Notes: generated by a model from the letters alone, not told the origin. A stretch of DNA of 60,341 bases from Oscillospiraceae bacterium (GCA_017438745.1 JAFRUS010000009.1:1-60341); one strand, 5' to 3'; positions 8,249 through 17,407 are shown, numbered from the stretch's first letter. Translations and numbers: made by a program.

Positions 8249-8761
8249 ATGGCAGATAACAGAATTTGCAGTCTCACATTCGCTGAGATCAAAGAACTTG
8301 CGGAACTCGTTTCCGAAAAAAAGCTTGGTAAAATAGAAATCAAAAACGGCGAAAGCTCTATTGTCATCGAAGACAAAAAGCTTCCTCCAATACCTCCGAT
8401 GCCTCCGGTACCTCCTGTGATGCCGGCAGTACCGACAGGCGTAATGGCTCCTCCGGCAGCTGTTCAGGCTCCGGCAGTACAGAACCAGGAACCAGCCAAA
8501 GCCCAGCCTGCTGAAGAAGCTGTAAAGGGCAACGTTGTAAAGGCTCCGATCGTAGGTACATTCTATGCTTCACCTTCACCGGAAAAGCCTGCCTTCGTTA
8601 AAGTCGGCGACCACGTAAACAAGGGTGACGTTATATTCATAGTTGAATCAATGAAGCTCATGAACGAGATTCAGAGCGAATTTGAAGGAACTGTTGAAAA
8701 GATACTCGTTGACAATGCATCTGCTGTCGAATACGACCAGCCGATCATGATCATAAAATAA
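8249..8761 (+). CDS. accB: Biotin carboxyl carrier protein of acetyl-CoA carboxylase
   Basis: 170 residues. The N-terminal helical domain is followed by a Pro/Ala/Val-rich mobile linker (about residues 45-90) and a C-terminal biotinyl domain with 'ESMKLMNEI', whose Lys is the biotin site. Ser replaces the usual Ala before Met-Lys. The ATG at 8249 is preceded by GGAGG; the upstream in-frame TTG pair overlaps that RBS. Carries CO2 between AccC and the AccA/AccD transferase encoded downstream. Confidence 0.94.
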   Translation: MADNRICSLTFAEIKELAELVSEKKLGKIEIKNGESSIVIEDKKLPPIPPMPPVPPVMPAVPTGVMAPPAAVQAPAVQNQEPAKAQPAEEAVKGNVVKAPIVGTFYASPSPEKPAFVKVGDHVNKGDVIFIVESMKLMNEIQSEFEGTVEKILVDNASAVEYDQPIMIIK

Positions 8762-8776
8762 AAAGGGGATATAGAT

Positions 8777-9208
8777 ATGAGCATACTTATGGATCAGGAA
8801 CAGATCAAGGGCGTAATCCCTCACAGAGATCCGTTCCTCCTTATAGACGAAATAGTTGAAATGGAACCTGGCAAAAGAGTTGTTGCTAAGAAATACATCA
8901 AAGCTGATGATTTCTGGTTCCGCGGCCACTTTCCTGAAAAGCCGGTAGTACCAGGCGTTCTCATCATCGAGATGCTTGCACAGGCCGGTGCCGTTTCAAT
9001 GCTCTCACTCGACGAGCACAAGGGCAAGATAGGCTTCCTCGGCGGCGTTGACAAGGCTAAGTTCAGAAGAATGGTAGTGCCGGGCGACGTTCTCACACTC
9101 GAAGTTGAGATCATCAAGATCAAGGGACCTGTAGGCGTAGGAAAAGCTGTTGCTCACGTTGACGGTGAAAAGGCCGTTACAGCCGAGATCTCCTTTGTTT
9201 TAAAATAA
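8777..9208 (+). CDS. fabZ: 3-hydroxyacyl-ACP dehydratase
   Basis: 143-residue hot-dog fold dehydratase. The catalytic His lies in 'RGHFPEKPVVPG' and the acidic partner in 'LIIEMLAQ'; the N-terminal 'PHRDPFLLID' is also typical. It removes water from beta-hydroxyacyl-ACP. It sits 15 bp after accB with AAAAGGGG upstream of its ATG. Confidence 0.95.
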   Translation: MSILMDQEQIKGVIPHRDPFLLIDEIVEMEPGKRVVAKKYIKADDFWFRGHFPEKPVVPGVLIIEMLAQAGAVSMLSLDEHKGKIGFLGGVDKAKFRRMVVPGDVLTLEVEIIKIKGPVGVGKAVAHVDGEKAVTAEISFVLK

Positions 9209-9229
9209 TAAAAAATGGAGCATAGCAGA

Positions 9230-10576
9230 ATGTTCAGAAAAATATTAATAGCCAACCGCGGCGAGATCGCGGTCAGGATCATCAGGGCATGCCGTGAACT
9301 CGGCATCCGTACAGTTGCAGTTTATTCAACAGCAGACAAAAGCTCTCTGCACGCACAGATAGCAGACGAAGCTGTATGCATAGGCCCTGCTGATTCATCA
9401 AAGAGCTATCTCAACATAGAAGCCATTATTTCAGCATGCATGATCACAGGTGCCGATGCCGTTCATCCTGGTTTCGGCTTCCTTTCTGAAAACTCAAAGT
9501 TTGCAAGAATATGCGAAAAGTGCGGCATCACATTCATTGGTCCTTCACCTGAATCCATCGACATGCTCGGTGACAAGGCAAATGCCAAGAAGACCATGGA
9601 AGATGCAGGTGTTCCGGTCATCCCTGGCTCAAAGGGCGAGATAAAGACACTTGACGAAGCACGTGAACTTGCTGAAAAGATCGGCTATCCTGTACTTATA
9701 AAGGCTGCTGCAGGCGGCGGCGGACGCGGTATCAGAGTCGTAAACAATTCTGATGAACTCGAAGCACAGATAACTGCAGCAAAGCAGGAATCACTTAACT
9801 TCTTCAGTGACGACGCGGTATATCTTGAAAAGTTCATTGAACGCCCGCGCCACGTTGAAATACAGATCGTTGCTGACAAGGCCGGTCACGTTGTACACCT
9901 CGGTGAGCGTGACTGTTCTCTCCAGAGAAGACACCAGAAGGTCATCGAAGAGAGCCCAAGCCCTGTTATGACGGAAGAACTCCGTGAAAAAATGGGTAAA
10001 GCGGCAGTTACAGCAGCAAAGGTAAGCAATTACTACAATGTCGGTACAATAGAATTTCTTGTGGACACGAACGGTGACTTCTACTTCATGGAAATGAACA
10101 CAAGAATTCAGGTAGAGCACCCGATAACCGAATTTGTTACAGGTGTTGACCTTGTAAAGACACAGATAAGAATAGCGGCCGGTGAAGATCTCGGCTTCAC
10201 TCAGGACGACATAAAGCTCAGAGGACACGCCATTGAATGCCGTATCAACGCTGAGTGTCCTGAAAAGAATTTCAGACCTTGTCCGGGTGTCATAACAGCG
10301 CTCTACACACCGGGCGGTCCTGGCGTAAGAGTAGACAGTGCTGTTTACCAGGGTTATGCGATCACCCCTTACTATGACTCCATGATCTCAAAGCTCATCG
10401 TTTACGGAAACACACGTGATGAGGCCATAAAGAAAATGTCATGGGCACTTTCCGAGTTCATAGTAGGCGGTATAGATACAAACATCGAGTTCCAGCTTGA
10501 TCTCATCAGAAATGAGACTTTCGGAAGCGGAGCCTACGATGTTGGTTTTATAGAAAAATTTCTTGAACAGAGATAA
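9230..10576 (+). CDS. accC: Biotin carboxylase subunit of acetyl-CoA carboxylase
   Basis: 448 residues. ATP-grasp enzyme that carboxylates biotin on AccB. It has '[14 protein letters not shown]' at the N-terminus, the ATP-binding Gly-rich loop 'AAGGGGRGI', '[12 protein letters not shown]' and '[14 protein letters not shown]' with the Mg-binding Glu and catalytic Arg. The start chosen is the ATG at 9230, with GGAG nine bases upstream; an in-frame ATG at 9215 overlaps that RBS. Confidence 0.95.
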   Translation: MFRKILIANRGEIAVRIIRACRELGIRTVAVYSTADKSSLHAQIADEAVCIGPADSSKSYLNIEAIISACMITGADAVHPGFGFLSENSKFARICEKCGITFIGPSPESIDMLGDKANAKKTMEDAGVPVIPGSKGEIKTLDEARELAEKIGYPVLIKAAAGGGGRGIRVVNNSDELEAQITAAKQESLNFFSDDAVYLEKFIERPRHVEIQIVADKAGHVVHLGERDCSLQRRHQKVIEESPSPVMTEELREKMGKAAVTAAKVSNYYNVGTIEFLVDTNGDFYFMEMNTRIQVEHPITEFVTGVDLVKTQIRIAAGEDLGFTQDDIKLRGHAIECRINAECPEKNFRPCPGVITALYTPGGPGVRVDSAVYQGYAITPYYDSMISKLIVYGNTRDEAIKKMSWALSEFIVGGIDTNIEFQLDLIRNETFGSGAYDVGFIEKFLEQR

Positions 10577-10611
10577 TGCAAGCGAAGACTTGTAAAAAGG
10601 AGCCATAAAAG

Positions 10612-11490
10612 ATGTTTGAAGATATCTTTCAAGTCGTAAAGACCAGATTTAACGGCGGTAACAGAGAAAAGGAACAGGATGTCGTATCAGACACGACCAT
10701 ACCTGAAAACATCATTTTCAAGTGCCCGAGATGCAGAACCACTCTATTTGAGGACGACTACATCAGAAACAACAAGGTTTGTCCTTCATGCAATTACCAC
10801 GGAAGGCTTTCTGCAAGAGAAAGGATAAAGATCACAGCTGACAAGAATTCATTCGTTGAATTCGACAAGGACATGATAAGCAAAAACCCTATAGAATTTC
10901 CGGGTTACGAAAAAAAGCAGGAGGCTCTTCGTTCACAGACAGGGTTAAGCGACGCGGTCATCACAGGTGAATGCCGTATCAGAAAGATCCGCGTAGTCAT
11001 AGCAGTAATGGATGCATCCTACATGATGGCTTCAATGGGAAGCGTTGTAGGTGAAAAGATCACACGTGCAATTGAGTACGCAACGGAAAACAAGCTTCCG
11101 TTCATCGCTTTCACAGCATCAGGCGGTGCAAGAATGCAGGAAGGCATGGTATCACTCATGCAGATGGCAAAGACCTCAGGCGCTGTTGCAAGACACGGCG
11201 ATGCAGGTCAGCTCTACATAACCGTCCTCACTGATCCTACCACAGGCGGTGTCACAGCTTCATTTGCCTCCCTCGGAGATATCATCATTGCAGAACCGAA
11301 GGTACTTGTAGGATTCGCCGGAAGACGTGTTATCGAAGGTACCATCAAGCAGAGACTTCCTGACGATTTCCAGCTTGCTGAATTCCAGCTTGAAAAGGGA
11401 TTCGTTGACATGATTGCTGAGAGAAAGAAAATGAGAAGCGTGCTTTCTCACCTTATGATCCTCAACAATTACCGTCCTGAAGAGATATAA
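10612..11490 (+). CDS. accD: Acetyl-CoA carboxylase carboxyltransferase, beta subunit
   Basis: 292 residues. The N-terminal zinc ribbon 'CPRC'...'CPSC' (about residues 38-60) identifies AccD. The crotonase-like core shows 'ASGGARMQEG' and 'TTGGVTASFA', the oxyanion-hole regions. With AccA it transfers CO2 from biotin to acetyl-CoA. RBS AAAAGGAG precedes the ATG. Confidence 0.95.
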   Translation: MFEDIFQVVKTRFNGGNREKEQDVVSDTTIPENIIFKCPRCRTTLFEDDYIRNNKVCPSCNYHGRLSARERIKITADKNSFVEFDKDMISKNPIEFPGYEKKQEALRSQTGLSDAVITGECRIRKIRVVIAVMDASYMMASMGSVVGEKITRAIEYATENKLPFIAFTASGGARMQEGMVSLMQMAKTSGAVARHGDAGQLYITVLTDPTTGGVTASFASLGDIIIAEPKVLVGFAGRRVIEGTIKQRLPDDFQLAEFQLEKGFVDMIAERKKMRSVLSHLMILNNYRPEEI

Positions 11491-11516
11491 AGCAAAGCGG
11501 AGGACTTAAAGAGATC

Positions 11517-12362
11517 ATGAACGACACCGAAAACACACTTACACCGTGGGAACGTCTCCAGCTTATAAGACTTAAGGAACGTCCTACAATAAATGACTAC
11601 ATCCCGCATATTTTTGACGAGTTCTACGAGCTCCACGGCGACCGCTGCTACGGCGATGACGCAGCAGTACTGTGCGGACTTGCAATGCTTGAGGGAAAGC
11701 CTGTGACTGTCATTTCACACGTCAAGGGAAGAAACCTCAACGAAAACAAGAAAGTAAACTTCGCCATGCCTCATCCGGAAGGCTACAGAAAGGCTCTGAG
11801 GCTCGCAAAACAGGCTGAGAAATTTGGCAGACCTATTATATGCTTTATAGACACACCGGGCGCATTCTGCGGCATAGAAGCCGAGGAGCGCGGTCAGGGT
11901 GAAGCAATAGCAAAAAGCATATGCGAATTCATGGAACTGAAGACTCCTGTAATTTCAGTAGTCCTCGGCGAAGGCGGAAGCGGCGGTGCCCTTGCCTTCG
12001 GCGTATGCGATGAACTTGCCATGCTTTCAAACGCAATTTATTCAGTTATCTCGCCGCGAGGCTTTGCAAGCATTCTCTGGAAGGATGCCACAAGGGAAAA
12101 AGACGCATGCAACATGATGAAGATCACAGCTGAGGATATGCTCAGACTTGGGGTCGCAGAGCACATAATTGACGAGCCGCTTGGCGGCGCACACATCGAT
12201 TTGTGCAAAACTGCTGAAAACATCAAAGAATATTTGTTAAATGTTATAGCGGAAAAATCCCAAAAAAGTATTGACGTTTTACTGAATGAACGATATACTA
12301 AGTTTAGAAAAATTGGCGAGTTTGAGATCAGACAAAAAGAAGAACTCCTCGACAATGAATAA
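11517..12362 (+). CDS. accA: Acetyl-CoA carboxylase carboxyltransferase, alpha subunit
   Basis: 281 residues. Typical AccA signatures are 'DEFYELHGDR', 'NFAMPHPEGYRKALRL', 'DTPGAFCGIEAEERGQGEAIA' (in part) and 'GEGGSGGALA'. It is a little shorter at the N-terminus than the E. coli protein, as is common in Firmicutes. It lies 26 bp after accD and 69 bp before acpP. Confidence 0.95.
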   Translation: MNDTENTLTPWERLQLIRLKERPTINDYIPHIFDEFYELHGDRCYGDDAAVLCGLAMLEGKPVTVISHVKGRNLNENKKVNFAMPHPEGYRKALRLAKQAEKFGRPIICFIDTPGAFCGIEAEERGQGEAIAKSICEFMELKTPVISVVLGEGGSGGALAFGVCDELAMLSNAIYSVISPRGFASILWKDATREKDACNMMKITAEDMLRLGVAEHIIDEPLGGAHIDLCKTAENIKEYLLNVIAEKSQKSIDVLLNERYTKFRKIGEFEIRQKEELLDNE

Positions 12363-12431
12363 AAGCTTATTTTGGTGATTAACGCGCCATTATAATAAAA
12401 ACACTAAAAAACACATACGGAGGACACAATA

Positions 12432-12665
12432 ATGGTTTTTGACAAACTTAAGGAAATTATTGCAGACCAGTTAGATGCTGACGCAGAATCAATCACAATG
12501 GAATCTTCTATCACAGATGATCTTCATGCAGATTCACTCGACGTTGTTGATCTCATCATGACTATCGAAAGCGAATTTGACATCGAATTCCCTGACAGTG
12601 ATGTTGAAGCTATCAAGACTGTAGGCGACATCGTAAACTACATCGAAGCTAACGTAGCAGAATAA
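12432..12665 (+). CDS. acpP: Acyl carrier protein
   Basis: 77-residue acidic four-helix protein with the phosphopantetheine site 'DSLD' in '[12 protein letters not shown]' (Ser about residue 36). It carries all fatty-acid intermediates. A strong RBS, CGGAGGA, stands before the ATG. Last gene of the operon; many relatives have acpP near fabH instead. Confidence 0.96.
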   Translation: MVFDKLKEIIADQLDADAESITMESSITDDLHADSLDVVDLIMTIESEFDIEFPDSDVEAIKTVGDIVNYIEANVAE

Positions 12666-12674
12666 AAAAATGTT

Positions 12675-12705
12675 CACCCGACATAAAAAGTCGGGTGATA
12701 TTGAT
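12675..12705 (+). terminator. Hairpin at the end of the fatty-acid operon
   Basis: CACCCGAC (12675-12682) pairs with GTCGGGTG (12690-12697), followed by an imperfect T-rich tail. It probably lowers read-through into the small gene downstream. Confidence 0.65.
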
Positions 12706-12748
12706 TTTTAAACGGGGGCAGGTCCGCAAAGCAATGAAAGGATCTTCA

Positions 12749-12910
12749 ATGAAGAAAGTAGAAGAAAAAGCATTGATCTTCAGTACTTTCACTTCTGTAC
12801 TTTTGTCCTTCGCAGTTGTAATCGGCGCAGTCGCTCTGATCACACTGAGAACAAAGCAGAATCGTGACTACGATGAAAAGTGGAAAGATTATGATGAATG
12901 CGGTGTATAA
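12749..12910 (+). CDS. Small single-pass membrane protein, unknown function
   Basis: A 53-residue protein: basic N-terminus (MKKVEEKA), one hydrophobic helix (about residues 9-32, 'STFTSVLLSFAVVIGAVALI'), then a charged tail ending 'DYDECGV'. Start at 12749 because AAAGGA lies six bases upstream; the frame stays open to 12695. Short genes of this kind have no recognisable family. It is bracketed by the hairpin after acpP and a strong terminator. Confidence 0.55.
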   Translation: MKKVEEKALIFSTFTSVLLSFAVVIGAVALITLRTKQNRDYDEKWKDYDECGV

Positions 12911-12916
12911 GAACAA

Positions 12917-12960
12917 AAAACAGTGAAAGCCGGAAAAACCTGACTTTCACTGTTTTCTTT
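12917..12960 (+). terminator. Intrinsic terminator after the small membrane protein gene
   Basis: AAAACAGTGAAAG (12917-12929) pairs with CTTTCACTGTTTT (12944-12956), followed by CTTT. Confidence 0.8.
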
Positions 12961-12986
12961 ATATACGAAATAAATTTACGATAAAA

Positions 12987-13028
12987 AAGTTCACATAATC
13001 CGCAAAGGAACTATGTGAACTTGTTTTT
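12987..13028 (-). terminator. Intrinsic terminator of the divIC/S1-protein operon
   Basis: GTTCACATA (12989-12997) pairs with TATGTGAAC (13012-13020). The reverse-strand side has TTTTTTA after the stem, and the plus side also has a T tract, so it may work in both directions. Confidence 0.75.
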
Positions 13029-13583
13029 TTATCTTCCGCGCTTTGTATTTCTGCGCTTTCCGTCCATGTTCTTCTTAAGGTCGCTCATTTTTTCCTCACT
13101 GCTCTGCTTGAAACGTGAGAGCATGTCTTCAAATGAACTGTTGCCGCTCTCCTGCTGTCTTGCTGGCTGGCGGAACTGCGGCGGCTGTGAAGAACCTCCG
13201 TCCTGCGGAGCACCGCCTTCTCTGTTTTCCCTGTTATCTCTGTAACCGCGCTGAGGACCCCTGTTTTCACCGTTTCTCTGAAAACCGTTCCTGTCGTTTC
13301 TCTGACCCTGAGGTCTTGGTGATCTCGGAGCAGCATCGTCAGATGACGCTTTCTTTATTGAAAGGCTCATCTTGCCGTTTTCGTCAGTGCTGAGTACTTT
13401 TACCTTTACTTCCTGACCCTCTTTGAGATGATCCTTTATCTCTTTTACAAAGGTATTGGCAACCTCAGAGATGTGTACCATACCTACATATACCTTACCG
13501 TCATGGTTTATCTCAACAAAAGCACCGTATGCTGCAATGTTGCGAACTTTGCCGTCATAGATCTTTCCTGTTTCAAGCGACAT
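13029..13583 (-). CDS. S1 RNA-binding domain protein with Arg/Gly/Asn-rich tail
   Basis: 184 residues. Residues 1-75 form an S1 domain ('GKIYDGKVRNIAAYGAFVEI' start, 'GMVHISEVANTFV', 'KVKVLSTDENGKMSLSIKK'), like YabR/general stress protein 13 of Firmicutes. Residues 80-160 are disordered, rich in R, N, G, P and Q with RG-type repeats, and the end is Lys/Arg-rich. It probably binds RNA or ribosomes. It lies 21 bp after divIC with AGGAGG before the ATG, the same divIC-S1 pairing seen in Bacillus. Confidence 0.85.
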   Translation of the reverse strand: MSLETGKIYDGKVRNIAAYGAFVEINHDGKVYVGMVHISEVANTFVKEIKDHLKEGQEVKVKVLSTDENGKMSLSIKKASSDDAAPRSPRPQGQRNDRNGFQRNGENRGPQRGYRDNRENREGGAPQDGGSSQPPQFRQPARQQESGNSSFEDMLSRFKQSSEEKMSDLKKNMDGKRRNTKRGR

Positions 13584-13604
13584 ATAAAAAAATTATCCTC
13601 CTGG

Positions 13605-13907
13605 TTAGTTTCTCGATGTATCATAAAATCTGATCTCGTTCGGATAAGCGTAGTTCATATTTTCAATAGCCAGCTTTTCCTTGTAGCTGTTTATATCATC
13701 AGCATTGAACAAACGCTGATATTCCTCGTTCTGGCTTCTCATTTCTTCCGTTTCCATTTCAAGTTCACGAAGTTCTTCACGCTTTTCCGTAAGGGTAGCC
13801 TGTGTGGAGATAATGGAACCGAAACACGCAAGACCCGTTATGACAATGATGGTCACAGTAACATACTTAAGAACATCTTTTTCTTCTTTTTTCTTCTTTT
13901 TAGCCAT
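13605..13907 (-). CDS. divIC: Septum formation protein DivIC/FtsB-like
   Basis: 100 residues: a Lys-rich cytoplasmic start (MAKKKKKEEKDV), one transmembrane helix (about residues 14-33), a coiled coil (about residues 38-65, 'LTEKREELRELEMETEEM') and a short C-terminal region ('LAIENMNYAYPNEIRFYD') typical of DivIC. It would join FtsL and DivIB at the division site. RBS AAAGGAG. Small coiled-coil proteins of this type are hard to tell from FtsL; the S1 neighbour supports DivIC. Confidence 0.82.
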   Translation of the reverse strand: MAKKKKKEEKDVLKYVTVTIIVITGLACFGSIISTQATLTEKREELRELEMETEEMRSQNEEYQRLFNADDINSYKEKLAIENMNYAYPNEIRFYDTSRN

Positions 13908-13994
13908 GTGACATCACTCTCCTTTACGATGATCTGTTAATTAATGATTTATAGCCACACGTAAAAATCAGTTTTTCGTTTACTATAATATCTT

Positions 13995-14023
13995 ATTATA
14001 CTACAAATCTTTCTGTCATTCAA
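13995..14023 (-). promoter_or_regulatory. Promoter of divIC-S1 operon
   Basis: Reverse strand TTGAAT, 17 bp, TATAAT, about 90 bp upstream of the divIC ATG. Confidence 0.7.
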
Positions 14024-14044
14024 GGGTTTTCCGAATATTTTCTG

Positions 14045-16444
14045 TTACTCACTGTACACGATTCTTGCTATATCTACAGTCTGCTTTGCATCACGCGAAT
14101 AGAAATCCGCACCTATCTTTTCCGCAAATTCAGGAGTGAGCACGGCGCCGCCTACAACGACTTTGATATCAGGCCTGCGTTCCTTTACAAGCTTTATGGT
14201 CTCTTCCATTGATTTCAGTGTTGTTGTCATGAGGGCCGAAAGACCTACGAGCTTTACGTCTTCCGGTGCTGCAGCTTCAGCGACTGCTTCATATTCAACA
14301 TCACGGCCAAGATCGATAACTTCGTAGCCGTAGTTTTCAAGCAGTACCTTTACGATGTTCTTGCCGATGTCATGGATATCTCCCTTTACGGTAGCAAGAA
14401 CGACTTTTCCCTTTGATACCTTTTCACTGTCCGCCGGCATCTTCGACTTGATAACCTCGAAAGCTGCCTGTGCAACTCCGGCTGAAAGAATCAGCTGCGG
14501 AAGGAAGATGGCACCCTTTTCAAAATCCGCTCCCGCCTTGTCAAGAGCAGGAATGAGAACTTCATCTATGATCTTCATTGCGTCAGTTGTTTCAAGGAGC
14601 TTTTCAGTGATACGCGCACCGTCCTGCTTAAGTCCGCTCTGGACCGCATACATAAGTCCCTCCGGTGTTGCCTCAAGTGCATTTGACGGAGGCGGTGCCG
14701 CAGCCTGCGGTGAGGCTGTGTTGTATGCTGCAATGTACTCGCGTGAATCCTTGTCTATGTTGGCAAGCACCTTGTATGCACGTACTGCGCCTGCAATGAC
14801 TGCAATGTTCGGGTTGATGATAGGAAGATCAAGACCGTTTGCAAGACAGATCTGGAGGAATGAGCTTGTGATGAGCTCACGGTTAGGCAGTCCGAAAGAT
14901 ATGTTGGAAACACCGAGTGCTGTTTTCAGTCCGAGTTCATGCTTCACCCTGTGTACGGAATTTATAGTCACCATTGCTGCTGCCTGTTCAGTCGAAGCTG
15001 TCATTGTAAGACAGTCGATGAAAACATCACGCTTTGGTATTCCTATGGCTGTAGCTCTGTCAAGTATTCTCTGCGCTATTGCAAAACGTTCCTCAACAGT
15101 TGCCGGGATACCGTTCTTGTCCAGTGTAAGTCCCAGCACACATGCACCGTATTTCTTGACAATAGGAAGGATCTTCTGAAGAGATTCCTCTTCGCCGTTT
15201 ACCGAGTTTACTATCGGCTTTCCGTTGTATACTCTCAGTGCAGCCTCGAGTACCTCAGGAATAGTGGAATCCACCTGAAGCGGAAGATCAGTTACACCCT
15301 GAAGAGCCTTGACGGTACGCACCATCATTGCCTTTTCATCTATGTCAGGAAGACCAACGTTGACGTCAAGGATGTCAGCACCGGCATTTACCTGTTCGAT
15401 GGCCTGACCGAGAATGTAGTTGATGTCGTTGTTCACAAGAGCTTCCTTGAAGCGCTTCTTGCCTGTCGGATTTATTCTTTCACCGATTATTCTCGGCTGG
15501 TCGATAACAACGGTTCTTGAAGCGGAACATATCGCTGTCGGAATCTCAGAACCGCCCGTAACTTCTTCCTTACGCGGAACGAATTTCTTTCCTGCAAGCA
15601 CCTTTTTAAGCTCTGCAATATATGCCGGTGAGGTTCCGCAGCAGCCGCCGAGGATCTTTACACCGAGATCTGCAAACTTTACTACTGTTTCGGCAAAATC
15701 TTCGGCATTTACGTTATAGCGTCCGGTTACAGGATCAGGAAGTCCGGCATTTGCCTTTGCTATAAGAGGAATATGGGTCCAGTGTGATATCTCCTCAACA
15801 ATAGGGATGAGTTCAGCAGGTCCGAGAGAACAGTTTACACCGATGGCATCTGCTCCGAGAGCTGTGAGGGAAAGTGCCATTGCAGAACATGAACATCCGG
15901 TAAATGTTCTTCCGTTCAGTTCAAAGCTCATCGTACACATTACCGGCTTGTCCGAATTTTCCTTTGCTGCAAGAAGGGCAGCACGCATCTCGGTAAGATC
16001 TGTCATGGTCTCGATAACGATAAGATCAGCATCTTTTCCGGCACGGATTATCTCGGCAAAAACATCGTAGGCTTCTTCAAACGAAAGATCTCCGCCCGGT
16101 TCCATAAGTCTGCCGAGAGGACCTACGTCAAGAGCAGCATAGGCTTCTTTGCCGCTCTTTTCTATAGCACGCTTAAGATTTCTGATTCCGGCTCCTATTA
16201 CCTCATCTACGGTATATCCGCTTTCTTCGAGCTTGTATCTGTTTGCACCAAAGGTATTGGAGTAAAGTATCATACTTCCGGCTTCAAGGAACATGCCGTG
16301 AATCTTTTCAAGGACTTCAGGTGAAGTCAGATTGAGCAGTTCCGGTATCTCACCGGTTTCAACACCAAGGTCAAGAAATGTTGTTCCCATTCCTCCGTCA
16401 AGAAAGACAAATTCATTTTTATCAAGTAGTTTTCTGAAATCCAC
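14045..16444 (-). CDS. metH: Cobalamin-dependent methionine synthase lacking activation domain
   Basis: About 799 residues from the GTG at 16444, which has AAAGGGG upstream; the frame extends to 16519 but without an RBS. Domain order: homocysteine S-methyltransferase ('FLDGGMGTTFLDLG', zinc Cys in 'GVNCSLGP' and 'GGCCGTSP'), pterin-binding barrel ('RIIGERINPTGKK', 'ILDVNVGLPDIDE'), a Pro/Ala linker, the helical cap, then the B12 domain with 'DIHDIGKN', whose His ligates cobalt. It methylates homocysteine from methyltetrahydrofolate. The C-terminal SAM-binding reactivation domain of E. coli MetH is absent and encoded by the upstream gene, with which it overlaps by 23 bp. Confidence 0.93.
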   Translation of the reverse strand: MDFRKLLDKNEFVFLDGGMGTTFLDLGVETGEIPELLNLTSPEVLEKIHGMFLEAGSMILYSNTFGANRYKLEESGYTVDEVIGAGIRNLKRAIEKSGKEAYAALDVGPLGRLMEPGGDLSFEEAYDVFAEIIRAGKDADLIVIETMTDLTEMRAALLAAKENSDKPVMCTMSFELNGRTFTGCSCSAMALSLTALGADAIGVNCSLGPAELIPIVEEISHWTHIPLIAKANAGLPDPVTGRYNVNAEDFAETVVKFADLGVKILGGCCGTSPAYIAELKKVLAGKKFVPRKEEVTGGSEIPTAICSASRTVVIDQPRIIGERINPTGKKRFKEALVNNDINYILGQAIEQVNAGADILDVNVGLPDIDEKAMMVRTVKALQGVTDLPLQVDSTIPEVLEAALRVYNGKPIVNSVNGEEESLQKILPIVKKYGACVLGLTLDKNGIPATVEERFAIAQRILDRATAIGIPKRDVFIDCLTMTASTEQAAAMVTINSVHRVKHELGLKTALGVSNISFGLPNRELITSSFLQICLANGLDLPIINPNIAVIAGAVRAYKVLANIDKDSREYIAAYNTASPQAAAPPPSNALEATPEGLMYAVQSGLKQDGARITEKLLETTDAMKIIDEVLIPALDKAGADFEKGAIFLPQLILSAGVAQAAFEVIKSKMPADSEKVSKGKVVLATVKGDIHDIGKNIVKVLLENYGYEVIDLGRDVEYEAVAEAAAPEDVKLVGLSALMTTTLKSMEETIKLVKERRPDIKVVVGGAVLTPEFAEKIGADFYSRDAKQTVDIARIVYSE

Positions 16445-17102
16445 AGTGGAGCCCCTTTCTTCTGAGCGAACATCCTTCAAAGGAACGGCATTCAGCACAT
16501 CCCATACGTTTTTTTTCAACAGGCTTTTCCGAAATTCCGATCACTGCGGTGACCGACTTCATCGGAGACATCATATTTTCTTTCTGCAGTACTATTCCCG
16601 CAGTCTTTCCGGCATTCAGCACGTTCAGCAGTTTCGGCTGAACAGTCAGCGGCAGATCGCCGTATCCCGGCGAGTAACGCCACGTAAAGAATTTTCCGGG
16701 GAGACTCTTCCTTATTTCCTCTTCCGCAAGATCTGCAGCCTGTTCTGCAGCAGCACTGGCAAGAGCATCTGTCATCACGCTCTTTGCCATGTCAGTTATC
16801 TGAAGACGCCGTATGAGCATGTCAACATCAGCACCGACGGTCGCAGCAAACAGTGCAGCATATTCACATCCTTCAAGATGCTCCGAAAGATCTTTGCCCT
16901 CCAGAACAAGTCCGTTTTCAAGGACGAGGGGAAAGAATCCGTTTATCTTAAAAACACGGTACACGCAAACCGGGCGTATTGTTTCAAGCAGTTTCCTTTC
17001 ACACTCTTCAAGTTCCGAAAGTGCAGTATCGCTTATAGCGCCGCCCTTATATGACATGTATCTGAGAGCCTGCTCTCTGTCAATCTGTTCAATTTTTATC
17101 AT
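16422..17102 (-). CDS. Stand-alone methionine synthase activation domain protein
   Basis: 226 residues matching the AdoMet-binding reactivation domain of MetH. The key signature 'RYSPGYGDLPL' is visible, preceded by an Ala-rich helix ('ALASAAAEQAADLAEEEIRK'). It would support reductive methylation of inactive cob(II)alamin on MetH. The C-terminus adds a Cys cluster (CAEC...C...C) that may bind metal or Fe-S. It lies directly upstream of metH and overlaps it by 23 bp, so the two are translated together. First gene after the promoter at 17224-17252. Confidence 0.88.
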   Translation of the reverse strand: MIKIEQIDREQALRYMSYKGGAISDTALSELEECERKLLETIRPVCVYRVFKINGFFPLVLENGLVLEGKDLSEHLEGCEYAALFAATVGADVDMLIRRLQITDMAKSVMTDALASAAAEQAADLAEEEIRKSLPGKFFTWRYSPGYGDLPLTVQPKLLNVLNAGKTAGIVLQKENMMSPMKSVTAVIGISEKPVEKKRMGCAECRSFEGCSLRRKGLHCGFQKTT

Positions 17103-17223
17103 TACACATTACCATTTTCAAATTATACACCTGCAGTTACAGTAAAAGCTGACCCGGCTCAGCCGGAATCTGTACGTTTTTCGTGCTGATCTGTGAAATC
17201 AGCGTTTCTGGTCATACGTCTAT
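17103..17223 (-). promoter_or_regulatory. Leader of the metH operon with two hairpins
   Basis: The transcribed leader of about 115 nt holds two stems: CTGAT-N7-ATCAG and CCGGC-TGA-GCCGG. These resemble the stems of the dispersed repeat family but do not form a full copy. I see no SAM, SAH or cobalamin riboswitch core. No T tract follows, so attenuation is not evident. Confidence 0.4.
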
Positions 17224-17252
17224 ATTATACCATAACGGCAGGGCAATATCAA
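17224..17252 (-). promoter_or_regulatory. Promoter of the metH operon
   Basis: Reverse strand TTGATA, 17 bp, TATAAT. Confidence 0.8.
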
Positions 17253-17378
17253 TGCTGACAGAGGCGGCAGAAGCGGGGAATTATACGTCCGGGCAGCATC
17301 TGATGCCATTTCATATCAATTATTTGTCTTATTATAGCACTCTGATAACCATTATTGTGTCTTTATTATGTTTCCATA

Positions 17379-17407
17379 TTGACTTAGTACAGTTTTTTTC
17401 ATATAAT
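17379..17407 (+). promoter_or_regulatory. Promoter of the dockerin beta-galactosidase gene
   Basis: TTGACT, 17 bp, TATAAT, giving a leader of about 110 nt before the ATG at 17524. The 17253-17378 stretch between this promoter and that of metH shows nothing else. Confidence 0.75.

Noticed and set aside
12695..12748. Longer start for the small membrane protein
   Set aside because: The extra codons run through the terminator stem after acpP; AAAGGA supports the start at 12749.
14355..15179. Long open frame opposite metH
   Set aside because: Shadow of a real gene with strong domain matches; no RBS or recognisable protein.
17103..17223. SAM or cobalamin riboswitch before the metH operon
   Set aside because: The leader has only two short hairpins and none of the conserved riboswitch core words I know.
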